Both the position numbers and the translations under genes were made by a program. The notes beneath the pieces are model-generated. The model was not told the origin of the DNA. It did not search any database and saw only the letters and a program-made list of their open reading frames with translations. Below are positions 14,985-22,182 of a DNA stretch of 41,536 bases, in pieces (position 1 is the stretch's first letter; the number at the start of each line of letters is the position of its first letter). Origin of the DNA: an uncultured Bacteroidota bacterium (lineage in GTDB: Bacteria; Bacteroidota; Bacteroidia; Flavobacteriales_F; PHOS-HE28); assembly GCA_902826215.1 (NCBI GenBank), contig CADEDY010000031.1:1-41536 (forward strand), read 5' to 3'.

Positions 14985-16613
14985 TCAATCCAAGAACGGA
15001 TACCCATGCTCCGTGGGCGGCACGAAGGTCTCCTTGATCGTACGGGGACTCACCCAGCGCAACAAGTTCAGGTAACTGCCCGCTTTATCGTTCGTTCCGC
15101 TGCCGCGTGCGCCGCCGAAAGGCTGTTGGCCTACCACTGCGCCAGTGGGTTTATCGTTGATGTAGAAGTTGCCCGCGCTGTGGCGAAGGAAGTTCGTTGC
15201 TTGGAGTATGCTTGCCCGGTCGTTGCTGATCACAGCACCGGTCAAGGCATATTCACCGGTTGAATCCACCAACTTCAAGGTGTCCATCCAACGGTTGGAA
15301 CTGTACACGTAGATGGTAAGTACAGGCCCGAAGATCTCCTCGCACATCGTGGTGCTCTTCGGATCTTTGGTCACAGCAACGGTGGGCTCGATGAAATAGC
15401 CTTTGCTCTTGTCGTACTTCCCACCGGCGATGATCTGCACGTTCTTCTTGTCCTTCTTCAAGCCATCGATGTAGCCGCTGATCTTGTCGAAAGCCTTCTC
15501 ATCGATCACCGCACCAATGAAGTTCTTGAAATCACGCGGGTCGCCCATCTTCATCTCGGCGAGGTCGGCGAGCAATTCCTTTTTCACCTGTGGCCAGATG
15601 TTCTCCGGGATGTAGGCTCGACTAGCGGCGCTGCACTTTTGCCCTTGGAATTCGAACGCTCCACGGGAAAGCGCCGTGGCCACCACTTTCGGATCGGCAG
15701 AAGGGTGTGCGAGCACGAAGTCCTTGCCACCGGTCTCACCCACGATGCGCGGATAGCTGCGGTACATCGGCAGGTTGTTGCCAATGGTCTGCCAGATGTG
15801 GCGGAATACACCTGTGCTGCCCGTGAAATGGATGCCGGCGAAATCCTTGTGCTTGAAGATCACGTCACCGGCGACGGGACCCTCGACGTGGATCAGGTTG
15901 ATCACGCCATCGGGTAGACCGGCGGCCTTGAAGACTTCCATGATCACGTGAGCGCTATAGGCTTGCGTATCGGCACATTTCCAAACGACCGTATTCCCCA
16001 TCAGAGCACAGCTGCTCGGCAGATTCCCCGCGATAGCCGTGAAGTTGAAGGGCGTCAACGCGAATACGAATCCTTCTAGGGCACGGTATTCCAACCGGTT
16101 CCATACCCCCGGTGAACTGACGGGCTGCTCTTTATAGATCTGCTGTGCATAGCTCACATTGAAGCGCAGGAAGTCGATGAATTCGCAGGCCGCATCGATC
16201 TCCGCTTGGTAGCAGTTCTTCCCTTGTGCCAACATGGTGGCCGCGTTGATCTGCGCGCGATACGGACCAGCGAGCAGGTCAGCGGCTTTCAGGAATATCG
16301 CAGCCCGCTCTTCGAACGGCATGTTCTCCCAATCCTTCTTCGCTTTCAACGCCGCATCGATCGCCGCCTTCACGGTCTTGGCATCGCCGAAGTGCGCGGC
16401 ACCCAAGGTGTGTGCATGTTTGTGCGGCGGACTCATCCTCCGCTTGTCCTTCGTCTCGATGATCTTTCCTCCGATCCACATCGGCGCATCGATCGTGGTC
16501 TTCAGCCGACGATCGTATTCAGCTTGCAGGGCCGTACGCTCCGCTGTTCCGGGAGCATAGGTCTTCACCGGTTCGTTCACTGGGGCAGGAGGATGGAAGA
16601 TGGCGTCGGACAT
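14985..16613 (-). CDS. pruA: L-glutamate gamma-semialdehyde dehydrogenase (1-pyrroline-5-carboxylate dehydrogenase)
   Basis: A 542-residue NAD-dependent enzyme of proline catabolism that oxidises glutamate semialdehyde to glutamate. FALTPFNFTAIAGNLP, VHFTGSTGVF-type IHFTGSTG, VGETGGKDFV (general base Glu) and FEFQGQKCSAASR (catalytic Cys) occur in order. The C-terminal part has NFYINDKPTGAVVGQQPFGG and GSGTNDKAG, typical of the single-function Bacteroidota form. The ATG was chosen over a TTG six codons earlier. TATCTTCG lies about 26 bases upstream. No proline dehydrogenase gene is in the window. Confidence 0.95.
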   Translation of the reverse strand: MSDAIFHPPAPVNEPVKTYAPGTAERTALQAEYDRRLKTTIDAPMWIGGKIIETKDKRRMSPPHKHAHTLGAAHFGDAKTVKAAIDAALKAKKDWENMPFEERAAIFLKAADLLAGPYRAQINAATMLAQGKNCYQAEIDAACEFIDFLRFNVSYAQQIYKEQPVSSPGVWNRLEYRALEGFVFALTPFNFTAIAGNLPSSCALMGNTVVWKCADTQAYSAHVIMEVFKAAGLPDGVINLIHVEGPVAGDVIFKHKDFAGIHFTGSTGVFRHIWQTIGNNLPMYRSYPRIVGETGGKDFVLAHPSADPKVVATALSRGAFEFQGQKCSAASRAYIPENIWPQVKKELLADLAEMKMGDPRDFKNFIGAVIDEKAFDKISGYIDGLKKDKKNVQIIAGGKYDKSKGYFIEPTVAVTKDPKSTTMCEEIFGPVLTIYVYSSNRWMDTLKLVDSTGEYALTGAVISNDRASILQATNFLRHSAGNFYINDKPTGAVVGQQPFGGARGSGTNDKAGSYLNLLRWVSPRTIKETFVPPTEHGYPFLD

Positions 16614-16639
16614 GGGTGCTTCGTGATGCAATTGGGCCG

Positions 16640-16647
16640 CGAAGATA
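16640..16647 (-). promoter_or_regulatory. -7 element TATCTTCG of pruA
   Basis: Minus-strand TATCTTCG, the TAnnTTCG variant, lies about 26 bases upstream of the pruA ATG. Confidence 0.4.
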
Positions 16648-16703
16648 CCGCACGCAGAAAAGTAGCTACGTGACCGTTGTTACCACCGGGTGCTGCGACC
16701 CGA

Positions 16704-17336
16704 TCAGAGGTTTCCGTACATGTGGATCGGTTCCTGCGCTGTGCCTGCGGGAATGTCGCACACGCTGTGCACGATCCCATCACTCAGGCGATAGACCCAA
16801 CCGTGCAGATCAGGGCCGTTCCGATCGGCCCAGCCGCGTTGCACGATCGTGGTCTTTGCCAGATCCATCACTTGCTCCATGACATTCAGTTCAACCATGC
16901 GGTCGAACCGGCCTTGTTCGGAAGGGATCGCATCCACCTCCTCCTTGTGCAGGCGATAAACGTCCTTGATGTTCCGGAGCCACGTATCGATGATGCCGAT
17001 GGACTGATCGGTCATGGCCGCCTTCACGCCACCACAGCCATAGTGGCCACAGACGATGACGTGCTTCACTTTCAGCACAAGAACGGCGTATTCAAGCACG
17101 CTCAAGAGGTTGACGTCGGTGTTCACCACCATGTTGGCGATGTTGCGGTGCACGAAGATCTGGCCGGGCAAGGTGCCTGTGATCTCGTTCGCGGGCACGC
17201 GACTGTCGCTGCACCCGATCCACAGGAATTCAGGATTCTGTACATGCACCAAGCGCGAAAAGAACCCTGGGTCCTTGCGTTCCATGTCCTCTGCCCAAGC
17301 CTTGTTATTGCGGATAAGTTGATCGTAGGTATTCAT
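16704..17336 (-). CDS. Beta-class carbonic anhydrase
   Basis: A 210-residue enzyme interconverting CO2 and bicarbonate. Zinc ligands are visible in CSDSR (Cys, with the Asp-Arg dyad) and HYGCGG (His and Cys). The N-terminus MNTYDQLIRNNKAWAEDM is that of the beta class (E. coli Can type). A GTG eleven codons earlier would overlap the SulP stop; I prefer the ATG because family members start there. It lies directly after a SulP transporter on the same strand, a known pairing in which the anhydrase handles the imported bicarbonate. Confidence 0.94.
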   Translation of the reverse strand: MNTYDQLIRNNKAWAEDMERKDPGFFSRLVHVQNPEFLWIGCSDSRVPANEITGTLPGQIFVHRNIANMVVNTDVNLLSVLEYAVLVLKVKHVIVCGHYGCGGVKAAMTDQSIGIIDTWLRNIKDVYRLHKEEVDAIPSEQGRFDRMVELNVMEQVMDLAKTTIVQRGWADRNGPDLHGWVYRLSDGIVHSVCDIPAGTAQEPIHMYGNL

Positions 17337-17365
17337 CGTTCCAGGTTCTTCAATGTGCTTTGTTG

Positions 17366-18955
17366 TCACTTTCCAAGCGCGAATTTGCGCACCGCGTCCG
17401 TCAGGTCGTTCACACGGAATGGTTTCTTCTCCAAATGCTCGTAACCGACCAGTTCATACTTGATCTTTCTTTCGAGCGCGTGGTCGAGGAATTCGTCGAT
17501 GATCTCGCGCACATCCGGGTCGAGGTCCGCCGTGCGGCTGGCATCCAGCACGACCCGGCAACCGTCCGGCAATTCGGCCAAGGTGCGTTTGATGCCTGCT
17601 TTGTTCAAGAATGTGACGTCTTCGCTCAACTGAATGTGGATCGGCATCCCGGGCCGGTACTTATGCGGGTCGAAGTGGAAGGGTATGCGGTAGTTCTTCC
17701 AGAGGATGTGCACTACGGCGACCATCAGCCCAAGGCCCACTCCCCATAGCAGGTCGATGAAGTAGACGCCGACCACGGTGACGAAGAAAGGGAGGAACTG
17801 CATCGGGCCTGCGTGCCACATCGCCTTGAATTGGGCCGGCTTGATGAGCTTATAGCCCACAAGGATCAACACCGCTGCGAGACAAGCGAACGGGATGCTT
17901 CGAAGGAGGTCCGGAAGTAACAAGGTGGCTATCACGATGAGGAGGCCATGTGCGATCGCTGACAGTTTGGAGCGGCCACCGGCCTGGATGTTCGCTGAGC
18001 TACGCACAATGACCTGGGTCAGTGGAAGTCCACCCAGCATTCCGCTGATCACGTTCCCGATCCCTTGCGCTTTCAATTCCCTGTTAGCCGGTGTGGTGCG
18101 CTTCCACGGGTCCAGTTTGTCCGTAGCCTCTACACAGAGCAGGGTCTCGATGCTTGCGACGATGGCAATGGTGAATGCGATACGCCAGACAGCACGGCTC
18201 GCGATACCATCGAAGACCGGTGAGGGAAGGTCCCAGATCCCTTGGATATCCGGCAGGTTCACGAAGTGTGTGGGACCGATGGTCAGCGCAGGAATACCGC
18301 TGAACACCTTGGCCAGAAGCATGCCAACGACCACTGCCAGAAGCGGACCAGGAACGACCTGAAGCACTTTGTTGTTCTTCACCCAGGGACGCTCCCAAAC
18401 GATCATCAGCAGCAAGCACACCAGGGTAACGATCACAGCACCCATGTTCAGACTATCGAACATGTAGAACAGCTCTGTCCATGTAGTGTGTTGATCGGGC
18501 TGCAAGAAGCTCTCATCGCCCATGAAGTCCTTATCGAAGCCGACCGCGTGTGGGATCTGCTTCAAGAGGATGGTGATGCCGATGCCTGCCAACATCCCAT
18601 TGATCACGGCGTTGGGGAAGTAATAGGCGATGATGCCAGCTCGCATCACGCCGAAAACGAATTGCATGACACCGGCTAGCACCACCGCTAGGAGAAAGGT
18701 TTCGTAACTGCCGAGTTCGGCAATGGCGGCAATGACGATGGCCACCAAACCCGCAGCAGGCCCGCTAACGCCTAAGGTGGACCGACTACATGCACCGATG
18801 ACGATGCCACCGACGGCACCGGCGACAAGACCTGAAATGATGGGCGCACCGGAGGCCAAGGCAATGCCCAAGCAAAGCGGCAACGCGACAAGGAAAACAA
18901 CAACGGAGGCGGGAAGATCCTGCTTCCAATTACGGAACAGTTCGAAAGAACGCAT
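17366..18955 (-). CDS. SulP-family anion transporter with STAS domain (probable bicarbonate transporter)
   Basis: A 529-residue inner-membrane protein. The N-terminal half holds the paired inverted-repeat helices (VVFLVALPLCLGIALASGAP, LGVSGPAAGLVAIV). The conserved loop ELKAQGIGNVISGMLGGLPLTQVIVRSSANIQAGG-like sequence lies near residues 305-340. A STAS domain occupies about the last 90 residues (EDVTFLNKAGIKRTL, VVLDASRTADLD). SulP proteins move sulfate, bicarbonate or dicarboxylates. The adjacent carbonic anhydrase gene makes bicarbonate the best guess. The ATG was chosen where the family's N-terminus begins. Confidence 0.88.
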   Translation of the reverse strand: MRSFELFRNWKQDLPASVVVFLVALPLCLGIALASGAPIISGLVAGAVGGIVIGACSRSTLGVSGPAAGLVAIVIAAIAELGSYETFLLAVVLAGVMQFVFGVMRAGIIAYYFPNAVINGMLAGIGITILLKQIPHAVGFDKDFMGDESFLQPDQHTTWTELFYMFDSLNMGAVIVTLVCLLLMIVWERPWVKNNKVLQVVPGPLLAVVVGMLLAKVFSGIPALTIGPTHFVNLPDIQGIWDLPSPVFDGIASRAVWRIAFTIAIVASIETLLCVEATDKLDPWKRTTPANRELKAQGIGNVISGMLGGLPLTQVIVRSSANIQAGGRSKLSAIAHGLLIVIATLLLPDLLRSIPFACLAAVLILVGYKLIKPAQFKAMWHAGPMQFLPFFVTVVGVYFIDLLWGVGLGLMVAVVHILWKNYRIPFHFDPHKYRPGMPIHIQLSEDVTFLNKAGIKRTLAELPDGCRVVLDASRTADLDPDVREIIDEFLDHALERKIKYELVGYEHLEKKPFRVNDLTDAVRKFALGK

Positions 18956-19054
18956 GAAGAGGAATTGAGAACGTTGATCAATGGATCGAGGGTCGTCAGG
19001 TCGGCGACGGTCCGATACTGACCTCATCGGAGGACAAGGACCGGTCGGGTCTGA

Positions 19055-19375
19055 TCACGCCCAAGGCGGAAGATGGGGCACATCCCCATTCAATGCACCT
19101 GTGAGCCGCTCATTCACACCGAACAATTCAGAGCCCTTTGCACTCGGTCCAACTAAGGCGAGCAAGAGCATGGATGGTTGAGTGCAGTCGTTGTGAACCT
19201 CCTCTTCTTCGATCAGTGGTGGACGATCATTTCCAGCCTCTTCCACCAGATCCATCACCGAGGTACTGAAGATCACTTGAGGCACGCACAGTAGCCATGC
19301 ACCCATGATCGCGGCGAATAAACGAAGGATCGGACGAGTTGAAGGGACTTTAGGCCGTGATGGGGCGGGTGACAT
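19055..19375 (-). CDS. Small hypothetical protein with one membrane segment
   Basis: A 106-residue protein of unknown function. After a basic proline-rich start (MSPAPSRPKVPSTRP) there is one hydrophobic segment (LRLFAAIMGAWLLCVPQVIF, about residues 18-37). An acidic stretch (LIEEEEVHND) and a second moderately hydrophobic stretch (SMLLLALVG) follow. The exact promoter match TACATTTG 8 bases before the ATG supports both the gene and this start. It precedes the SulP and carbonic anhydrase genes on the same strand with a gap of about 100 bases and may be transcribed with them. Confidence 0.55.
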   Translation of the reverse strand: MSPAPSRPKVPSTRPILRLFAAIMGAWLLCVPQVIFSTSVMDLVEEAGNDRPPLIEEEEVHNDCTQPSMLLLALVGPSAKGSELFGVNERLTGALNGDVPHLPPWA

Positions 19376-19383
19376 CTCAAGTC

Positions 19384-19391
19384 CAAATGTA
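19384..19391 (-). promoter_or_regulatory. -7 element TACATTTG upstream of the small gene and SulP operon
   Basis: Minus-strand TACATTTG, an exact TAnnTTTG match, lies 8 bases before the ATG of the small gene. It is the best candidate promoter for the SulP and carbonic anhydrase genes too, since none is visible just before the SulP start. Confidence 0.5.
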
Positions 19392-19452
19392 GGTCGACCG
19401 TGTCCGTTGATCCTGATCATCCAATGTTCGCGCAACGAGCCGGATGGTCCAT

Positions 19453-19839
19453 TCAATTCGAAGCGTACGGCACGTTCAACTGGAATTCAGGGATGGTGAC
19501 ATCGAATTCCTCGCCTGTAGCCTTGCGCACCATGCGGTAGGTGCCCTTCATCTTTCCGAAACCGCTTCGTAGATCGCTCGCACTGCTGTATGAAAAGGTG
19601 CGGTTGGGTTCAAGGGTCGGTGTCTCACCGATCACGCCCGGACCTTCGACCTCACGTTCCGGAGCTAGACTATCACTGATGTACCAATGGCGCCGCAGCA
19701 ATTGCACGGTATCACGGCCCGTGTTCGTGATCGAGATGCGATAACTGAACAGGAAACGGCCGGCTTTCGGGTCGCTGTGGGCAGCCTCGAACCGACTACG
19801 GACCGTGATCCTGATGTCGTGCGTTACCGTTGTGCTCAT
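19453..19839 (-). CDS. apaG: ApaG domain protein
   Basis: A 128-residue protein with the ApaG fold (fibronectin-III-like). ITVRSRFEAAHSDPKAGRFLFSYRISITNTG and GPGVIGETPTLEPNRTFSYSS match the family's diagnostic pattern (GxGVVGExPxLxPGxxFxYxS). ApaG was linked to Co2+ resistance and Mg2+ efflux in enterobacteria; the biochemical role is unclear. The ATG shown was chosen over a start 23 codons upstream because the family begins there. Confidence 0.92.
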   Translation of the reverse strand: MSTTVTHDIRITVRSRFEAAHSDPKAGRFLFSYRISITNTGRDTVQLLRRHWYISDSLAPEREVEGPGVIGETPTLEPNRTFSYSSASDLRSGFGKMKGTYRMVRKATGEEFDVTIPEFQLNVPYASN

Positions 19840-20058
19840 TTCATGGTCGCCGAGCCGATCCGCCGACGACAGTACAAAGTTCCAACATCCGAGCGTATGA
19901 CCCGACATTTGAACAAGGATCAGGGTGAACCTTCAGGTCGGCGTGACCTACCACGCTTGATCGGGCCGAGCCTATGATGGTCTTACCGAACGATCTTGCA
20001 CACGACGGATCGTGGAAATGAGGGCCGGCTGTGGTTGCCTCGTATTGAACTGACCCGA

Positions 20059-20065
20059 TACCTTG
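20059..20065 (+). promoter_or_regulatory. Possible -7 element TACCTTG of the beta-propeller gene
   Basis: TACCTTGC lies 6 bases before the ATG of the beta-propeller gene, at the same distance as other promoter matches here. It lacks one T of the consensus, so it is weaker. The gap 19840-20071 between the divergent apaG and propeller genes shows nothing else. Confidence 0.3.
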
Positions 20066-20071
20066 CCACCC

Positions 20072-21118
20072 ATGTCAACGATCGTACGTCACATAGTGCT
20101 AGGACTTTCCTTGTTCACTTTCATCCATGGTGTTCATGCGCAATACAGCGGACCCGAAAGTGTGGAGTACGACCCCGATGGCGATCAGTATTTCGTCAGC
20201 AACACGGGTTCCAACCTCATCCGCGTGCAGGATCAAGCGGGTGCGGTGACCACCTTCGTGAATGTGGGTGCCTCACCGTACGGCCTGGAATTGATGGGGG
20301 ATACCCTTTTCGCTTGTGTCGGTGGTTCCATCCGTGGATATGCCACAGCTGACGGAGTGCAGGTCTTCAACCTGGCACTCGGAGCAACGTTCCTGAACGG
20401 GATCACGACGGATGGCACGTACCTGTATGCTACCGACTTCAGTGGAGGCAGGATCTACAAAGTGGACGTGGCACAGAATACCTCAACCGTGCTCGTAGCT
20501 TCCACAGGCGGTTCACCTAACGGCATCGTTTGGGACCCGACCGGGGAACGTTTGGTGGTGGTTTTCTGGGGAAGTGGCGCAGCGATCAAGAGCTATGATC
20601 GCGATTCGGGTGCAGCAACAACGCTGGTCGCCAATACCGGCATTGGGAACATCGATGGCATCACGATCGATTGTTTTGGGAACTTCCTCGTGGCTTCATG
20701 GAGCCCAGCTCGGATCACGCGGTTCGAACCCACCTTCACCAGCACAGGTGTGAATACGGGCATCTCGGGGCTTTCCAATCCGGCTGACATCGACTTCGAT
20801 CCGGTCAACAATGTGGTCTGTATCCCGAACAGCAGTGCGAACAATGTGCTTTTGGCGGAGGTGAGTTGCTCGAGCGGTGTGATCGAGCATCGGCCCTATG
20901 CCACCACGACCATTCCGAATCCCACGACCGGCCTGGTCGGTTTCAACCCGCCTTTCGATCGCACGGAACCCTTCATGGTATTGGATGTGCGCGGCTTGTT
21001 GCAAGCATCAGGAAGCCTGCGTGTGAACGCCATGCTCGACCTCGGTGATCTACCGGCCGGCATCTACACCATCCTTTTCACGCGACTTGCACAGCAGGTG
21101 CGGGTGGTGAAGGAGTGA
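20072..21118 (+). CDS. Secreted SMP-30/NHL-like beta-propeller protein with T9SS type A sorting domain
   Basis: A 348-residue protein with a signal peptide (MSTIVRHIVLGLSLFTFIHG to VHAQ). About 240 residues of beta-propeller repeats follow, with phrases like GPESVEYDPDGDQYFVSNTG, LNGITTDGTYLYATDFSGG, PNGIVWDPTGERLVV and DGITIDCFGNFLVASW. Together they suggest a sugar-lactone-lactonase or NHL-type fold. The last 70 residues form a short T9SS type A sorting domain (IPNPTTGLVGF, LPAGIYTILF, QQVRVVKE), so the protein is exported by T9SS to the surface or medium. Ligand and activity are unknown. Confidence 0.82.
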   Translation: MSTIVRHIVLGLSLFTFIHGVHAQYSGPESVEYDPDGDQYFVSNTGSNLIRVQDQAGAVTTFVNVGASPYGLELMGDTLFACVGGSIRGYATADGVQVFNLALGATFLNGITTDGTYLYATDFSGGRIYKVDVAQNTSTVLVASTGGSPNGIVWDPTGERLVVVFWGSGAAIKSYDRDSGAATTLVANTGIGNIDGITIDCFGNFLVASWSPARITRFEPTFTSTGVNTGISGLSNPADIDFDPVNNVVCIPNSSANNVLLAEVSCSSGVIEHRPYATTTIPNPTTGLVGFNPPFDRTEPFMVLDVRGLLQASGSLRVNAMLDLGDLPAGIYTILFTRLAQQVRVVKE

Positions 21119-21128
21119 TCGGCCCGGC

Positions 21129-21596
21129 TCAAGCGCCTTCCTTCGCTTCGCCCTCGTTCGCTTTCTTCAACCGGCGGTAGGCGAACACGCTCAGGATGTG
21201 GCGGCGTGCAAAACGGAGGTTGCCCTGGTTGTTCACGAACTTGTTGTACACGTTCACGGGTACACCGAAGTACTCGTATTCGCTGCCGTCGCCGAAGATC
21301 AGGTGCAGCGTCATTGCTTTGTAGCGCCAATCGCTGATCACGCTGGTGGTGGCGGTGCGCTCGAAGTCCTCTTTGTTCGTGGCGTGCGTTTCCGGGTGAA
21401 TGCTCACCAAGAAATGGTACGCGTCGATCACATGCTTGCTGATCTCTTCGGCCTTGTGCCGCTCGCCCTCATCCTGGAACCGGTCCGGATGGTGGGTCTT
21501 CATCAGGCTCTTGTACAACAACCCCAATTCCTTGAGGTCGGTCTTGGCTGTAGCGCCGAGCAGTTTTCGGCTATCGAGGATCTTCTTGCTGGACAT
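21129..21596 (-). CDS. J-domain/KTSC-domain fusion protein
   Basis: A 155-residue cytoplasmic protein. Residues about 10-68 form a J-like domain: LLGATAKTDLKELGLLYKSL followed by THHPDRF, containing the HPD tripeptide that stimulates DnaK ATPase. Residues about 84-140 form a KTSC domain (SVISDWRYKAMTLHLIFGDGS, YEYFGVPVNVYNKFV), a small module of unknown function named after a lysyl-tRNA-synthetase relative. The combination suggests a co-chaperone that brings a specific client to DnaK. Basic C-terminal tail. Single gene, convergent with the propeller gene. Confidence 0.8.
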   Translation of the reverse strand: MSSKKILDSRKLLGATAKTDLKELGLLYKSLMKTHHPDRFQDEGERHKAEEISKHVIDAYHFLVSIHPETHATNKEDFERTATTSVISDWRYKAMTLHLIFGDGSEYEYFGVPVNVYNKFVNNQGNLRFARRHILSVFAYRRLKKANEGEAKEGA

Positions 21597-21652
21597 TGGG
21601 GCGCGAAGGTCGCATTTCGGCCGCTATCCAGCGCCATGAAGCACGATCCGAT

Positions 21653-22048
21653 CTATTCTGCCGCTGCTGTGGTCGCACTGGTCGGTACTACCGGCGCAGG
21701 ATCCACAAGCACTTCCTCCCAACGATTCCAGTTGTAATAGCTCGCCTGTCCGTGGGCTCTCGCGAAGGTCATGGCGTTGTGCCGATCGGTGAACAGCCGA
21801 CAACTCGAGTAGTGCATCTTTCCATCGGCCGGATCGCGGTAACCGCTCACGATGGCATCGTGATCCAAGGCATGCTGAAGCACGGTCTCCAGATCGGGTA
21901 TGCCGTCCTTGCCGTTCGGTACGCTGTACGCTGCGATGAGGTCCGAGGTGACGTAGGAGTTGCCCCGTACATCGTAACTGAAACGCTGCTTTCGGGCAGC
22001 AATGGAGCGGAGGCGATCGATCAACAAAGTTTGGGCGCGTTCAGACAT
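21653..22048 (-). CDS. Hypothetical protein, 131 residues
   Basis: A soluble protein without a family I recognise. It begins MSERAQTLLIDRLRSIAARKQ and has a mixed alpha/beta central part (DLETVLQHALDHDAIVSGYRD, HNAMTFARAHGQASYYNWNRWEE). It ends in a low-complexity tail (PVVPTSATTAAAE). Many aromatic and histidine residues lie in the second half. Codon use looks like its neighbours, so it is probably real. No hint of function from context. Confidence 0.55.
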   Translation of the reverse strand: MSERAQTLLIDRLRSIAARKQRFSYDVRGNSYVTSDLIAAYSVPNGKDGIPDLETVLQHALDHDAIVSGYRDPADGKMHYSSCRLFTDRHNAMTFARAHGQASYYNWNRWEEVLVDPAPVVPTSATTAAAE

Positions 22049-22182
22049 GGTCCACTGTTCGACTGGGCTACGAAGGTGCGCCGACCTGTGCGGTGGAATG
22101 AGGCCATGTGGCCGAGAAGGATCAACAAACGATCGTCGCTAATTCGGAAGTGCTTGGTCTTCAGCGGAACCACGGCCGTTGA

